Positions 18,181 through 27,347 of a stretch of DNA of 50,436 bases are shown in pieces. Source of the DNA: Clostridia bacterium (lineage in GTDB: Bacteria; Bacillota; Clostridia; Oscillospirales; CAG-272); assembly GCA_017444735.1 (NCBI GenBank), contig JAFSWB010000016.1, forward strand, positions 1-50,436. The letters are read 5' to 3'. The notes beneath the pieces were generated by a model, which ran no database searches, was not told the origin of the DNA, and worked only from the letters and a program-made list of their open reading frames with translations. Positions within the stretch are counted from its first letter, which is position 1. The number at the start of each line of letters is the position of its first letter. A program made the translations under genes and the position numbers.

Positions 18181-21100
18181 TTATCCGGCGAGATGCCGTC
18201 TCATAGCGGTATAGTCGTTTTTGTTGATCGAGCCGTTCCCGTCGACGTCGGACGCCGCGAGGTTGACGTAAAGCGCCGTCCCGCCGACGTACCGGAAGAG
18301 GTAAACCGCGTCTCTCATCGAGACGTACCCGTCCGCGTCGGCGTCATAAGGCGCGACGGGGAGGAGAATTGCGGCGATCCTGTCCGGCGTTTCGCTCGGA
18401 GCCGCCGCCGTCGCGTATGAGATACCGTCCTTCGGGGCGATACCGTAGATATCGCGGCTGTCGTCGGCGACGCGGAAGAGACAGCTGGTCTTTCTCGTTA
18501 TCGGGTCGTAAGCGAGGATCTCGCGGGTCGTATTGTAGACGACGCACCCGTCATACTTGACGAGGCCGGAGTAGTACCCGATCCAGAACGTGATCCCACC
18601 CTCCGCGTACCACTTGTCGTTCACCGCGAAGACGTCGGACGACGTGACGAGGTCGCCGCGCTTCATGGCGTATCCGGAGCCGGATTTTCCGATAAAGTAC
18701 CAGTTCCCGCCGAGGGGGACGAACGGGGATATGACGTCGCGCCAGAACGCCGAGTCGTATTTCGTATCGGTGCAGGCGAGATCCTGAACGTATCCCTCCC
18801 AGTCATTGTGTCTTCCTTCGTCGGAGCCGATCGAGGCGTCGGAGACGAGGAAGTATTTGTGATTTACGAGGCCGAAGCGATCGGTCGTCGGATCGTCCCA
18901 CGTCACGTCGACGTGATACCATTTCCCGTCCACCTTGACGCGGTTCCACGTGTGGTTCATGGTGCTGCTCGTCACGGAGTCGACCGGAACGCCGAGCCGT
19001 TCGAGGACGGCGAGGTAGAGAAGCGTGTACGCCTGGCAGACGCCTTTTCCTTCTCTGAAGAAGTCGAGGACGTTGCGGACGGTGTAGGTGTTGTCGTATT
19101 CGAACATGACCGCGATCGCGTCGTGGACGTAGAGCGCTTTTTCAAGATCGCTCCACGACGATTCGACGAGAGCGACGATCGAGTTGACGTCGTTTTCATA
19201 CTCCTCTTTCAGGGCCTCGGCTTCATCCCGGCTGTAAACGTACGTCGGGATAAAAGCGACGATCTTGCCGTCGGAGGTCTTCGAGTATTTGTATTCGTTG
19301 TTGACGTAGAAGAGATCGGGAACGGCGTTCGACACGCTCTGGAATACCATTCTCAGATTGTCCGGGGTAAGACCGTACGCCGAGACGTCGATCCTCTCGG
19401 TGAAGGAGCGGATGCCGTCGATGATCGTCTGACGCGCGTCGGAGTAGTGCGGGATCGAGGTCGAAGGACCGTCGTCCCATCTGACCGAGTCGGTGAAGAG
19501 CTCCGCGCAGTCCGGAGCGGGCGCGCGGTCCTTTTCCGCCGCGTCGTGCGCTCTCTTGAGGAAGGTCACGACCTGGGCGCGGGTACACGTGTCGTTCGGC
19601 GAGAACGTCTTCGGGCTTGTGCCCGCGGTGACGCCGTTTTCGACGGCCCACAGAACGGCGGAGTAGAAATAGTCGCCGGATTTCACGTCGCGGAAGGGAT
19701 TTGTCGATCCCTTCGGGGCCGCCTGGCCGTTCGCTCTCCACAGGAACGTAACGATCTGCCCGCGCGTGCAGGTGTCGTCAGGCGAGAACGTCTTCGGGCT
19801 CGTGCCCGCGGTGACGCCGTTTTCAACGGCCCAAAGGACCGCTTTGTAGAAGTAATCGGCTCCCTTCACGTCGCGGAACGGGTTGTTCCCGCCCTTCGGC
19901 TCGGGCGATCCCGCCGCGCGCCACAGGAAGGTGACGACCTGACCTCTCGTGCACCCTTCTTCGGGCGAGAACGTCGCCGGGGAGGTGCCGGAGGTTATCC
20001 CGTTCGAGACCGCCCACGCGACGGGCCCCGCGTAGTAGGCATCGCCCGGGACGTCGCGGAACGGGAGCGGGAGACGGTCGGTTTTTCTCGTTTCGGTATG
20101 GGAGGGATCGTTGCGGCAGACGCGGACCGCCTCGCCCTCGTCGGTGACGGTCGCCTCTTTTACGACGGTCCAGTCGCCCCACGAGTGCCCTTTCGCGGAT
20201 CCCGCGTCGGTGACCGTGTCGGTCGCGCCGCATCCGTTTTCGCAGACGGCGGTCTTCGTGCCGTCCTCGGTGCAGGTCGCGTTTCCGTCGGGCTCGTATT
20301 TCTCGAATCTGTGGCCGGTCGCCGATCCCGGATCGGGCAGCGTGTCGGTCGCGCCGCACCCGTTTTCGCAGACGGCGGTCTTCGTGCCGTCCTCGGTGCA
20401 GGTCGCGTTTCCGTCGGGCTCGTATTTCTCGAATCTGTGACCGGTCGCCGACCCCTCGTCGGTGACCGTGTCGGTCGCGCCGCACCCGTTTTCGCAGACG
20501 GCGGTCTTCGTGCCGTCCTCGGTGCAGGTCGCGTTTCCGTCGGGCGCGTATTTTTCAAATCTGTGGCCGGTCGCCGAGCCCGGATCGGGCAGCGTGTCGG
20601 TCGCGCCGCATCCGTTTTCGCAGACGGCGGTCTTCGTGCCGTCGGCGGTGCAGGCCGCGTTTCCGTCGGGCGTGTATTTTTCAAATCTGTGGCCGCCGCA
20701 GAGCGTGAAGGCGACCGAGACCGAATTGCCGCCCTCGTCGGACGCGGTCACGGTGAATACGGCGACCTCTCCGTCCGGGACGGTGAGCGTAAGCTTGCCG
20801 TCCGCAAGCTCCGCCGGTTCGCCGTTGACAGTGACGGCCGCGAGATCGTCGTCTTCGACGGTCACCGTGACCGATCCGTCGCAGTATATCGCTCCGCTTT
20901 CAACGCCGGTTACCGTCGGAAGGCTGAAATTCAGGACAAGAAGAGGAGTTGACGCATACGCGGCGTTCCCCTGACGGTCGATCGCGCGCGCAATGAGAGC
21001 GTAACTTCCGGCGTCGGAGAAATCAACGGAATATCCGTCCGTCCAGTCCGTGATCCCGGCGATCTCTTCTTCCGTGAGGACGCGGTCGGATACGAAATAT

Positions 21101-22251
21101 GAGACGGACTCGACGCCGCTTTCGCTGTCGGAAGCGGTTATTTCGACGGGAAACGGCTCGTTTCTGTATATGGGATGCGCTTCCGCTTCGGTGACGGAGC
21201 TCCATCTGCGGATCCCCGTCAGGATGGTGACGGAGGGCTTTGCGGAGTCGATAAGACGCGAATTTTCGGCGACTCTGGTGTCTGTGAGGCCGCACCCGTT
21301 GTCGCAGCGCGCGGTCTCGGTGCCGTCGGCGTCGTACGTCGCATCGCCGTTATAAACGTATTCGCTGAAGACGTGTCCCTTCGCCGATCCCGGATCGGGC
21401 AGCGTGTCGGTCGCGCCGCACCCGTTGCCGCAGACGGCGGTCTTCGTGCCGTCCTCGGTGCAGGTCGCGTTCCCGTCGGGGACGTACGCCGTGAAGGAGT
21501 GGCCGGTCGCCGAGCCCGCGTCGGGCAGCGTGTCGGTCGCGCCGCATCCGTTGCCGCAGACGGCGGTCTTCGTGCCGTCCTCGGTGCACGTCGCGTTCCC
21601 GTCGGGGACGTACGCCGTAAAGGAGTGGCCGGTCGCCGAGCCCGGATCGGGTATCGTGTCGGTCGCGCCGCATCCTTTGTCGCAGACGGCGGTCTTCGTG
21701 CCGTCCTCGGTGCAGGTCGCGTTCCCGTCGGGTACGTATTCGGTGAAAGAATGGATGTGAGAGTCGCCGTTGACGCTGACGATCGCGCCGTTCAGGGCGA
21801 CGTTGACGCATTTCAGCGAGTTGTTGACGAAGTCGCCGGGAACGGCGGCGAGTCTGACTTGCTGCGCCCCTTTCGGCGCGTCGGCGCTGACTTTGAAGGT
21901 CAGCGTCAGTATCGTTCCGTTTTTCGTATTGTCCGCCGTCGCCGCGGTGTCGTACCACGTGACGTAATACGGATCGCTCGCCGTGTCCGCGCCGAACTGC
22001 GCTCCCTTCAGTATCCCGCCGTCCGTCGCCGAGACGAGCGTCAGATACGGATCGTAGTCGATCGCGAATCGCGCCGCGACGAGGCCCGGGTTGCCGGAAA
22101 GCTGTACGTTCAGCGTGACCGTCTCGCCCGGCGCGGCGCTCGCGCCGGAGACGGCGATCGACGGCGCCGCCGCCGCGGTCGCCGCGGGAGCGAAGATCCC
22201 GAGCGCCATGATAAGCGCAAGCGCAATTGAGATTATCTTATATTTTTTCAC
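18181..22251 (-). CDS. Cohesin-like / Cys-repeat / SLH / transglutaminase / dockerin surface protein
   Basis: This giant secreted protein has 1356 residues. The order is: signal peptide (IISIALALIMALGIFAPAA), a cohesin-like domain at about 30-155 (APGETVTLNVQLSGNPGLVA), Cys repeats at 164-330, Ig-like material to about 515, and Cys repeats at 518-687. Three SLH domains follow at about 729-903, then a transglutaminase-like domain with Cys ~1072 in GKGVCQAYT, His ~1100 in MNHTWN and Asp ~1114 in DVTWDDP. Last comes a C-terminal type I dockerin (DADADGYVSMRDAV, DVDGNGSINKNDY). The Cys-His-Asp triad looks intact, so it may act as a protease or cross-linker. I use GTG 22251, with GAGG six bases upstream and a good promoter at 22304-22332. 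A cohesin and a dockerin in one SLH protein could link it to other surface proteins. Confidence 0.85.
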   Translation of the reverse strand: MKKYKIISIALALIMALGIFAPAATAAAAPSIAVSGASAAPGETVTLNVQLSGNPGLVAARFAIDYDPYLTLVSATDGGILKGAQFGADTASDPYYVTWYDTAATADNTKNGTILTLTFKVSADAPKGAQQVRLAAVPGDFVNNSLKCVNVALNGAIVSVNGDSHIHSFTEYVPDGNATCTEDGTKTAVCDKGCGATDTIPDPGSATGHSFTAYVPDGNATCTEDGTKTAVCGNGCGATDTLPDAGSATGHSFTAYVPDGNATCTEDGTKTAVCGNGCGATDTLPDPGSAKGHVFSEYVYNGDATYDADGTETARCDNGCGLTDTRVAENSRLIDSAKPSVTILTGIRRWSSVTEAEAHPIYRNEPFPVEITASDSESGVESVSYFVSDRVLTEEEIAGITDWTDGYSVDFSDAGSYALIARAIDRQGNAAYASTPLLVLNFSLPTVTGVESGAIYCDGSVTVTVEDDDLAAVTVNGEPAELADGKLTLTVPDGEVAVFTVTASDEGGNSVSVAFTLCGGHRFEKYTPDGNAACTADGTKTAVCENGCGATDTLPDPGSATGHRFEKYAPDGNATCTEDGTKTAVCENGCGATDTVTDEGSATGHRFEKYEPDGNATCTEDGTKTAVCENGCGATDTLPDPGSATGHRFEKYEPDGNATCTEDGTKTAVCENGCGATDTVTDAGSAKGHSWGDWTVVKEATVTDEGEAVRVCRNDPSHTETRKTDRLPLPFRDVPGDAYYAGPVAWAVSNGITSGTSPATFSPEEGCTRGQVVTFLWRAAGSPEPKGGNNPFRDVKGADYFYKAVLWAVENGVTAGTSPKTFSPDDTCTRGQIVTFLWRANGQAAPKGSTNPFRDVKSGDYFYSAVLWAVENGVTAGTSPKTFSPNDTCTRAQVVTFLKRAHDAAEKDRAPAPDCAELFTDSVRWDDGPSTSIPHYSDARQTIIDGIRSFTERIDVSAYGLTPDNLRMVFQSVSNAVPDLFYVNNEYKYSKTSDGKIVAFIPTYVYSRDEAEALKEEYENDVNSIVALVESSWSDLEKALYVHDAIAVMFEYDNTYTVRNVLDFFREGKGVCQAYTLLYLAVLERLGVPVDSVTSSTMNHTWNRVKVDGKWYHVDVTWDDPTTDRFGLVNHKYFLVSDASIGSDEGRHNDWEGYVQDLACTDTKYDSAFWRDVISPFVPLGGNWYFIGKSGSGYAMKRGDLVTSSDVFAVNDKWYAEGGITFWIGYYSGLVKYDGCVVYNTTREILAYDPITRKTSCLFRVADDSRDIYGIAPKDGISYATAAAPSETPDRIAAILLPVAPYDADADGYVSMRDAVYLFRYVGGTALYVNLAASDVDGNGSINKNDYTAMRRHLAG
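20190..20697 (-). repeat. Four tandem 126-bp coding repeats (second Cys-repeat cluster)
   Basis: Four near-identical 42-residue units plus a divergent fifth. The unit core reads CTEDGTKTAVCENGCGATDT, with three Cys per unit. Near-identity at DNA level suggests recent expansion or conversion; the same unit recurs at 21262-21758. Confidence 0.85.
21262..21758 (-). repeat. Four tandem ~126-bp coding repeats (first Cys-repeat cluster)
   Basis: Three well-conserved units and one diverged unit of the same 42-residue repeat, N-terminal in the protein, between the cohesin-like domain and the Ig-like region. The units start HSFTxYVPDGNATCTEDG. Confidence 0.85.
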
Positions 22252-22303
22252 GATGTACCTCGCGTTTCGGCGCCGCGGCGCGGCGCAGATTATCCTATTT
22301 TCT

Positions 22304-22332
22304 ATTATATATAAAAACGATAACTTTTTCAA
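22304..22332 (-). promoter_or_regulatory. Promoter of the 1356-residue surface protein
   Basis: On the minus strand: TTGAAA (22327-22332), 17 bases, TATAAT (22304-22309). The leader of about 45 bases is GC-rich with palindromic GCGCCGCG stretches. Confidence 0.75.
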
Positions 22333-22377
22333 CCCCCCGCGAAGGGCGAAAAAACGGATCGGCTGTTTTTTTGATTT

Positions 22378-22409
22378 TTCAATAATTGTTCAATTTTTGT
22401 CTGTATAAT
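22378..22409 (+). promoter_or_regulatory. 11-bp direct repeats and -10 box of the two-component operon
   Basis: TTCAATAATTG (22378-22388) is followed directly by TTCAATTTTTG (22389-22399), 9 of 11 identical, then TATAAT at 22404-22409. The repeats cover the place where a -35 should be, and no good -35 is visible. Two boxes one helical turn apart are how OmpR-family regulators bind, so this is a likely site for the regulator encoded just downstream. Confidence 0.55.
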
Positions 22410-22447
22410 GATGTTGAACCGAAAAAGAGCAAAGGAGGGGCGCTCTC

Positions 22448-23134
22448 TTGAAAATACTCATAGCGGAAGACGAAAAGAGAATGTCGCGCGCGATATCCGA
22501 GATCCTGCGCTTTGAAAAATACGAGGTCGACGAGGTCTCCGACGGGGAGGCGGCGGTCGACGCGATCGAAAGCGGCGTATACGACCTCTGCGTGCTCGAC
22601 GTGATGATGCCGCGGATGAACGGCTTTCAGGTCGCGTCAGCAGTCCGCTCGCGCGGGATAAAAACGCCGATCCTGATGCTCACGGCGCGCGGCGAGCTCG
22701 ACGACAAGGTGACGGGGCTCGACAGCGGCGCGGACGACTATCTGACGAAGCCGTTTATGACGAAGGAGCTCCTCGCGCGGATCCGCGCCCTCCTTCGCCG
22801 GCGGATCAACACGCCGGACGGGACCCTTTCGTTCGGCGACGTTTCGCTCGACACGGCCGGTTCGACGGTCAGGTGCGCCGAGACGGGTCAGAGCGTACGG
22901 CTCGGCGAAAAGGAGCTCCGCATCCTTGAATATATGATAGCGAATCAGGGTCAGGTCATAACGCGCGAACAGCTCGCCGTGAGGATATGGGGATATGAGA
23001 GCGACGCCGAGTACAATAACGTGGAGGTCTATATGACGTTTACCCGCAAAAAGCTCGGATTTATCGGGTCAAAGTGCTTGATAAAGGCGGTCCGCGGCGT
23101 GGGGTATGAATTGAGGTATGACGATGTTCCGTAA
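22448..23134 (+). CDS. OmpR-family response regulator
   Basis: The protein has 228 residues: a receiver domain with acidic pocket AEDEKR, phospho-acceptor Asp ~51 in CVLDVMMPRMNGF, and Lys in DDYLTKPFMTKEL. A winged-helix domain follows (RLGEKELRILEYMIANQGQV, ending KAVRGVGYEL). The start is TTG 22448 behind AGGAGGGG. The gene overlaps the histidine kinase by 11 bases. It probably autoregulates through the direct repeats upstream. The target genes are unknown; the divergent giant surface protein shares the intergenic region and is an obvious candidate. Confidence 0.92.
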   Translation: MKILIAEDEKRMSRAISEILRFEKYEVDEVSDGEAAVDAIESGVYDLCVLDVMMPRMNGFQVASAVRSRGIKTPILMLTARGELDDKVTGLDSGADDYLTKPFMTKELLARIRALLRRRINTPDGTLSFGDVSLDTAGSTVRCAETGQSVRLGEKELRILEYMIANQGQVITREQLAVRIWGYESDAEYNNVEVYMTFTRKKLGFIGSKCLIKAVRGVGYELRYDDVP

Positions 23135-24407
23135 ATCGAAAATCAGGATCGTGGCGGCGATAATGGCGTCCCTCATGCTCTTTCTGACCGTTACGCTCGG
23201 GGCGATCTACCTGTCGAGCAGGCTGACCGTCAGACGGGAAAACGAGGAAATGCTCGCCCGGTACGTCGAACGGATGGGAGAGGACGAGCCCGGGGGAGCG
23301 CCGGACGGCGCCCCGGAAGACAGACCCGCCCCGGATCGCGGCGATCCTTTGATCAGAAAACCCGATAAACCGGACGACGAACCGTTCGGAAGGCGCGGGG
23401 AGGACGTCTACGGGCTGTCGACTTTCTACTCCGTCGTTTACGGCGAGGACGGCTCGGTCTCGTCCGTCGATACCGGAAGGGAAGGCCTGAAGAGCGAAGA
23501 CGAGATCGTCGCGGCGGCGGAAAAAGCCCGCGCGGCGAACAAATCGAGCGGAAGGATCGGACGCCTTCTTTACACGGTCGGTGAAAAGGACGGCAAACAG
23601 TTCGTCGCTTTCGTGGACAGCACCGTCGCCGACGAAAACCTGACGACGTTTCTGAAGACCGAGCTTATCGCGGGCGGCGCGGCGCTCGTTCTCGTCTTTC
23701 TCCTCTCTCTTTTCCTCTCCTCGCGGATAATAAAGCCGCTCGAGGAGAACGACAAGAGACAGAAGCGGTTCGTGTCCGACGCCGGGCACGAGCTCAAAAC
23801 GCCGATCTCGGTGATAAGCGCGAATACCGAAATACTGTCGCGCGAAGGGGACAGCGAATGGCTCTCGAATATCCGGTACGAGACCGAACGGATGGGGACG
23901 CTTGTCCGCGATCTTCTCCGTCTCTCACGCGCCGGGGACGCGGCGCGCGTCTCGGGAACGGTCGACCTTTCCCGCGTCGTCGTCGGCGAGGAGCTGCCGT
24001 TTGAATCGGTCGCCTTTGAAAAAGGGAAGACTCTGACGGCGGAGATCGGGGACGGGATCACGGTCGAAGGCGACGAAAGTCAACTGAAGCAGCTGACCGC
24101 GATCCTCATCGACAACGCGATCAGCCACGGAACGGACGACGCGGTCGCCGTCACGCTCCGGGCGGAGCACCGCTCGGCGGTGCTGACGGTCGAAAACGGA
24201 GGAGACGAGATCCCGAGGGAGGAGAGAACGCGTCTTTTCGAGCGGTTCTACCGTGCGGACGAGGCGCGGACCGACGGCGATCACTTCGGCCTCGGCCTCG
24301 CGATAGCGAAAGCGATCGTCGAGGCGCACCGCGGGACGATCTCGGTCGACTGCCGCGACGGGAGGGTGATTTTCACCGTGACGATCCCGCTGTCTCACAA
24401 AAAGTGA
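23124..24407 (+). CDS. Sensor histidine kinase
   Basis: The kinase has 427 residues. Transmembrane segment 1 is at about 7-29 and segment 2 at about 181-203, flanking an external domain of some 150 residues with a Pro/Asp/Gly-rich stretch (GGAPDGAPEDRPAPDRGD). No clear HAMP follows; HisKA begins almost at once with RFVSDAGHELKTPISVI (His ~222). The ATPase domain has the N box LTAILIDNAISHG and G box HFGLGLAIAKAIVEAH. ATG 23124 has GAGG seven bases upstream, whereas ATG 23118 is too close to it. It pairs with the response regulator. Confidence 0.92.
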   Translation: MFRKSKIRIVAAIMASLMLFLTVTLGAIYLSSRLTVRRENEEMLARYVERMGEDEPGGAPDGAPEDRPAPDRGDPLIRKPDKPDDEPFGRRGEDVYGLSTFYSVVYGEDGSVSSVDTGREGLKSEDEIVAAAEKARAANKSSGRIGRLLYTVGEKDGKQFVAFVDSTVADENLTTFLKTELIAGGAALVLVFLLSLFLSSRIIKPLEENDKRQKRFVSDAGHELKTPISVISANTEILSREGDSEWLSNIRYETERMGTLVRDLLRLSRAGDAARVSGTVDLSRVVVGEELPFESVAFEKGKTLTAEIGDGITVEGDESQLKQLTAILIDNAISHGTDDAVAVTLRAEHRSAVLTVENGGDEIPREERTRLFERFYRADEARTDGDHFGLGLAIAKAIVEAHRGTISVDCRDGRVIFTVTIPLSHKK

Positions 24408-24416
24408 TTATCCGGT

Positions 24417-24447
24417 AAAAAAGGACCCCGCCGGGGTCCTTTTTTTG
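24417..24447 (+). terminator. Terminator of the two-component operon
   Basis: Stem 24423-24429 with 24433-24439, extended by A/T pairs, followed by a T run to 24447, ten bases after the kinase stop. Confidence 0.9.
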
Positions 24448-24480
24448 ACGCCGGTCGGCGAAAAAATGCCGGAGTCGTCG

Positions 24481-24509
24481 TTGACAAACGATTTTCGGTA
24501 TGAGATAAT
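24481..24509 (+). promoter_or_regulatory. Promoter of the ABC-DUF1854-ABC operon
   Basis: Consensus TTGACA (24481-24486), 17 bases, GATAAT (24504-24509), with AAGGAGG about 20 bases later. Confidence 0.85.
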
Positions 24510-24539
24510 ATTTATACGCTTAAAAAGGAGGTGAAGACG

Positions 24540-26849
24540 GTGCTCGAAGTGACGAAAATGGGATCGGAGGTCCTCCCCGCTCTGGCGGATCACGGTTTGC
24601 GCGCCGAGGACGTGACCGTCTTCGCCGCGACCGATCTGGCGGCCGACCTCACGCCCGCGGAGACGTATCTTATCATGACGGAAAAGAAGCTCTTCGTTAT
24701 GAGCGGTCACGTCCGTTCCGAGGGAAAACCGGGCAGAAGCTATAAAAAAATATTCACCGAGTCGTCGTGCCGCGAGTACGACGCCGGAAAGCTCGGAAAG
24801 ATGAAGATAGAGGAGTACGTGTCGACCGCGCGCCTGTTCGCCGAATATGACGGCGAGGACGTCCTCGTCGCCGCGATGACGAAGACGGCGCTTCGCGACG
24901 CGCGCCTCTTCGTGAAATACGCCGAGCCGAAAGAGGACGGCGAAAAAGAGGAGATAAACGAGGACGATTTCAGGGACGACCGATTCTGTCCGAAGTGCGG
25001 AAGACGCTATCCCGATCCCGACCGCAAGATATGTCCGCACTGTATGGACAAGATGAAGCTGTACCGCCGCCTTCTTGTCTTTGCGAAGGATTACCGTCTG
25101 CAGATGGCCGCCGTTCTCGGCGGGCTCGTTCTCGTCGCGGCGATGGGCGTCGCCGCGCCGTACGTTTCGACGGAGTTCTTCTACGACCGCGTTCTCTCGC
25201 CGGGCGACGCCTGGTACGGGCGCATCGTCGCCGCCGTCCTTCTCGTTCTGCTTCTCAGGATCGGGTCGATCGTCGTCAATTCCGTCTCGAACGTCATTTC
25301 GGCGAGGATCACGGCTAAGGTCACCTACAAGCTGAAAAAGACGATATTCTCGGCGATAGAGCGTTTGTCGATGCCGTTCTTTTCGGCGCGTCAGACCGGC
25401 GGCCTCATGAATCAGATCAATAACGACAGCAACGAGATATACTGGTTTTTCATGGACGGCGCGCCGATGATGATCCGGAACGTGGTCGAGATCGCCGCGG
25501 CGCTCGTCATAATGTTCATTATGAACGTGCCGCTCGCGCTCTGTACGCTCGTCGTCCTGCCTCTGTTCGGTTTTGTGATCCGCCTTCTTTTCAAACGGAT
25601 GAACTCGCTTCACGCCCGGACGTACAGAAGCTCCCGCGCCCTCAACTCGTCTCTTTCCGACGCGCTGACGGGGTTCCGCGTCGTCAAGGCGTTCTCACGC
25701 GAGCGCGAGGAGACGGAGCGGTTTGACAAACAGTCGCGGCGGCTCGCCTCCGACAGTCGGTCCGTCACCGTCTTCAACAACACGGCGTTTCCGCTCGCGA
25801 CGGTCATTATGTATTTCTCGCAGATCATCGTCTGGGCGGTCGGCGGCTGGATGGCGGTCACCGGCGCGTACGGGATGACGTACGGGCGGCTCCTCGCCTT
25901 CATCGCGTATTCGAATCTCATGAACGAGCCGATGTTCATGCTCGTCGATATGACGTACTGGTTTTCCGCCTGCACGAACGCGACCCAACGCCTTTTCGAG
26001 ATCGCCGACGCCGAGCCTGACGTCAGGGAATCGCCCGAGCCGAGAACGCTCGGCGAGATGAAGGGCGAGGTCGTCTTCCGCGACGTGGAGTTCTCCTATG
26101 AAAAAGGCAGAAAGGTCATCGACGGGGTCAGCTTCGGGGTCGGAGCGGGTCGCTCGCTCGGCATCGTCGGGAAGTCCGGCGCCGGGAAATCGACGCTCGC
26201 GAACCTCCTGATGCGCCTTTACGACGTCGACGGAGGCGAGATCACGATCGACGGAGTGAACGTGAAGGAGCTCTCCTTCGACGAGCTCCGGCGGAACGTC
26301 GGGATCGTCTCGCAGGAGACGTATCTGTTCGTCGGAACGATAGCGGACAACATAAGATACGCCGTCCCCGATGCGTCCGACGAGGACGTGATCGCGGCGG
26401 CTAAAACGGCGGGCGCTCACGATTTCATCGTGAAGCTGCTCGACGGGTACGATACGAAGATCGGATTCGGGCAGAAGGAGCTGTCCGGCGGCGAGCGTCA
26501 GCGCGTCTCGATCGCGCGGGCGATCCTGCTCGATCCGAAGATCCTTATTCTCGACGAGGCGACCGCCGCGATGGACACGGCGACGGAGAGGATGATCGGG
26601 GACGCGATAGCGAAGCTCTCGCGCGGCAGAACGGTCATTATGATCGCTCACCGGCTGTCGACGCTCCGCGACGTCGATTCGCTCGTCGTCATCGACCGCG
26701 GGAAAGTCGCCGAGGCGGGAACTCACGACGAGCTGATCCGGAAGAAGGGCATTTATTTCGACCTTTACCGGCTCCAGCTCGAGGCGCTCAAAAACATCGG
26801 GATAGAGGGGGATGAAGGATGGAAGATACACGACTCAAAGACGTGGTGA
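24540..26849 (+). CDS. ABC exporter half-transporter with N-terminal zinc ribbon (subunit 1)
   Basis: This is a fused permease-ATPase of 769 residues. An N-terminal domain of about 145 residues (PH-like by its strand pattern, inference) is followed by a zinc ribbon, CPKCGRRYPDPDRKICPHC, at about 149-168. Then come six predicted membrane helices and an ATPase with Walker A GKSGAGKST (~543), signature LSGGERQR and Walker B ILILDEA. All catalytic motifs look intact. GTG 24540 has AAGGAGG at the right distance; the GTG at 24531 lies on top of that site. The end overlaps the DUF1854 gene by 31 bases. It probably pairs with subunit 2; the substrate is unknown. Confidence 0.9.
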   Translation: MLEVTKMGSEVLPALADHGLRAEDVTVFAATDLAADLTPAETYLIMTEKKLFVMSGHVRSEGKPGRSYKKIFTESSCREYDAGKLGKMKIEEYVSTARLFAEYDGEDVLVAAMTKTALRDARLFVKYAEPKEDGEKEEINEDDFRDDRFCPKCGRRYPDPDRKICPHCMDKMKLYRRLLVFAKDYRLQMAAVLGGLVLVAAMGVAAPYVSTEFFYDRVLSPGDAWYGRIVAAVLLVLLLRIGSIVVNSVSNVISARITAKVTYKLKKTIFSAIERLSMPFFSARQTGGLMNQINNDSNEIYWFFMDGAPMMIRNVVEIAAALVIMFIMNVPLALCTLVVLPLFGFVIRLLFKRMNSLHARTYRSSRALNSSLSDALTGFRVVKAFSREREETERFDKQSRRLASDSRSVTVFNNTAFPLATVIMYFSQIIVWAVGGWMAVTGAYGMTYGRLLAFIAYSNLMNEPMFMLVDMTYWFSACTNATQRLFEIADAEPDVRESPEPRTLGEMKGEVVFRDVEFSYEKGRKVIDGVSFGVGAGRSLGIVGKSGAGKSTLANLLMRLYDVDGGEITIDGVNVKELSFDELRRNVGIVSQETYLFVGTIADNIRYAVPDASDEDVIAAAKTAGAHDFIVKLLDGYDTKIGFGQKELSGGERQRVSIARAILLDPKILILDEATAAMDTATERMIGDAIAKLSRGRTVIMIAHRLSTLRDVDSLVVIDRGKVAEAGTHDELIRKKGIYFDLYRLQLEALKNIGIEGDEGWKIHDSKTW

Positions 26850-27343
26850 AAATCGAATACGTCACGGACGAAAACTCTGTCTTCACGGAGCACGACGGGT
26901 ATATCGGTTTTACGTTCCGCCCCGAAAACGGCGAGGAGAAGACGTATCCCCGCGTCGGTCTCGGCAGGAATTTTCCCGACCGCTCTCCCGAGGAGTTCGT
27001 CTCGGTCCTCGACCCGGACGGAGCGGAGATCGCGATGATCCGGTCGGTCGGCGAGCTCGGCGGGGAAGCCGCGCGGATCGTGAGAGAGGAACTGAAGCGC
27101 AGGTATTTCGTCTTTACGGTGAGAAAGATCACGTCGGTCAATCAACGGTTCGGCTATTCCTACTGGAAGGTCAGGACGGACGAGGGCGACAGGGAGTTTA
27201 CGGTCAGGGACACGTTCAGCAATTTCAGAAAGACGGGAAGCGATCGCGCGTACGTTACCGACGTCGACGGGAACAGATACGTCATTCCGTCGTTTTCGTC
27301 GCTCGACCGGTCGAGTATGAAGAAGATAGAGCTTTTCATATAG
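26819..27343 (+). CDS. DUF1854 protein, ABC-transporter partner
   Basis: The protein has 174 residues with the DUF1854 pattern: a first strand-rich half with VGLGRNFPDRSPEEFVSVLD, then IRSVGELGGEAARIVREELK and RYFVFTVRKITSVNQRFGYS, then DREFTVRDTFSNFR. No signal peptide or membrane segment is seen, so it is cytosolic. In other genomes the domain is found fused to or beside ABC exporters, which matches its place here between two half-transporters and its 31-base overlap with the first. A regulatory or substrate-handling subunit is likely, but the function is not known. Confidence 0.85.
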   Translation: MEDTRLKDVVKIEYVTDENSVFTEHDGYIGFTFRPENGEEKTYPRVGLGRNFPDRSPEEFVSVLDPDGAEIAMIRSVGELGGEAARIVREELKRRYFVFTVRKITSVNQRFGYSYWKVRTDEGDREFTVRDTFSNFRKTGSDRAYVTDVDGNRYVIPSFSSLDRSSMKKIELFI

Positions 27344-27347
27344 GGAA

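Noticed and set aside
20190..21758. CRISPR-like regular repeats
   Set aside because: The repeats are in frame, 126 bp long without unique spacers, and encode a Cys-rich protein repeat.
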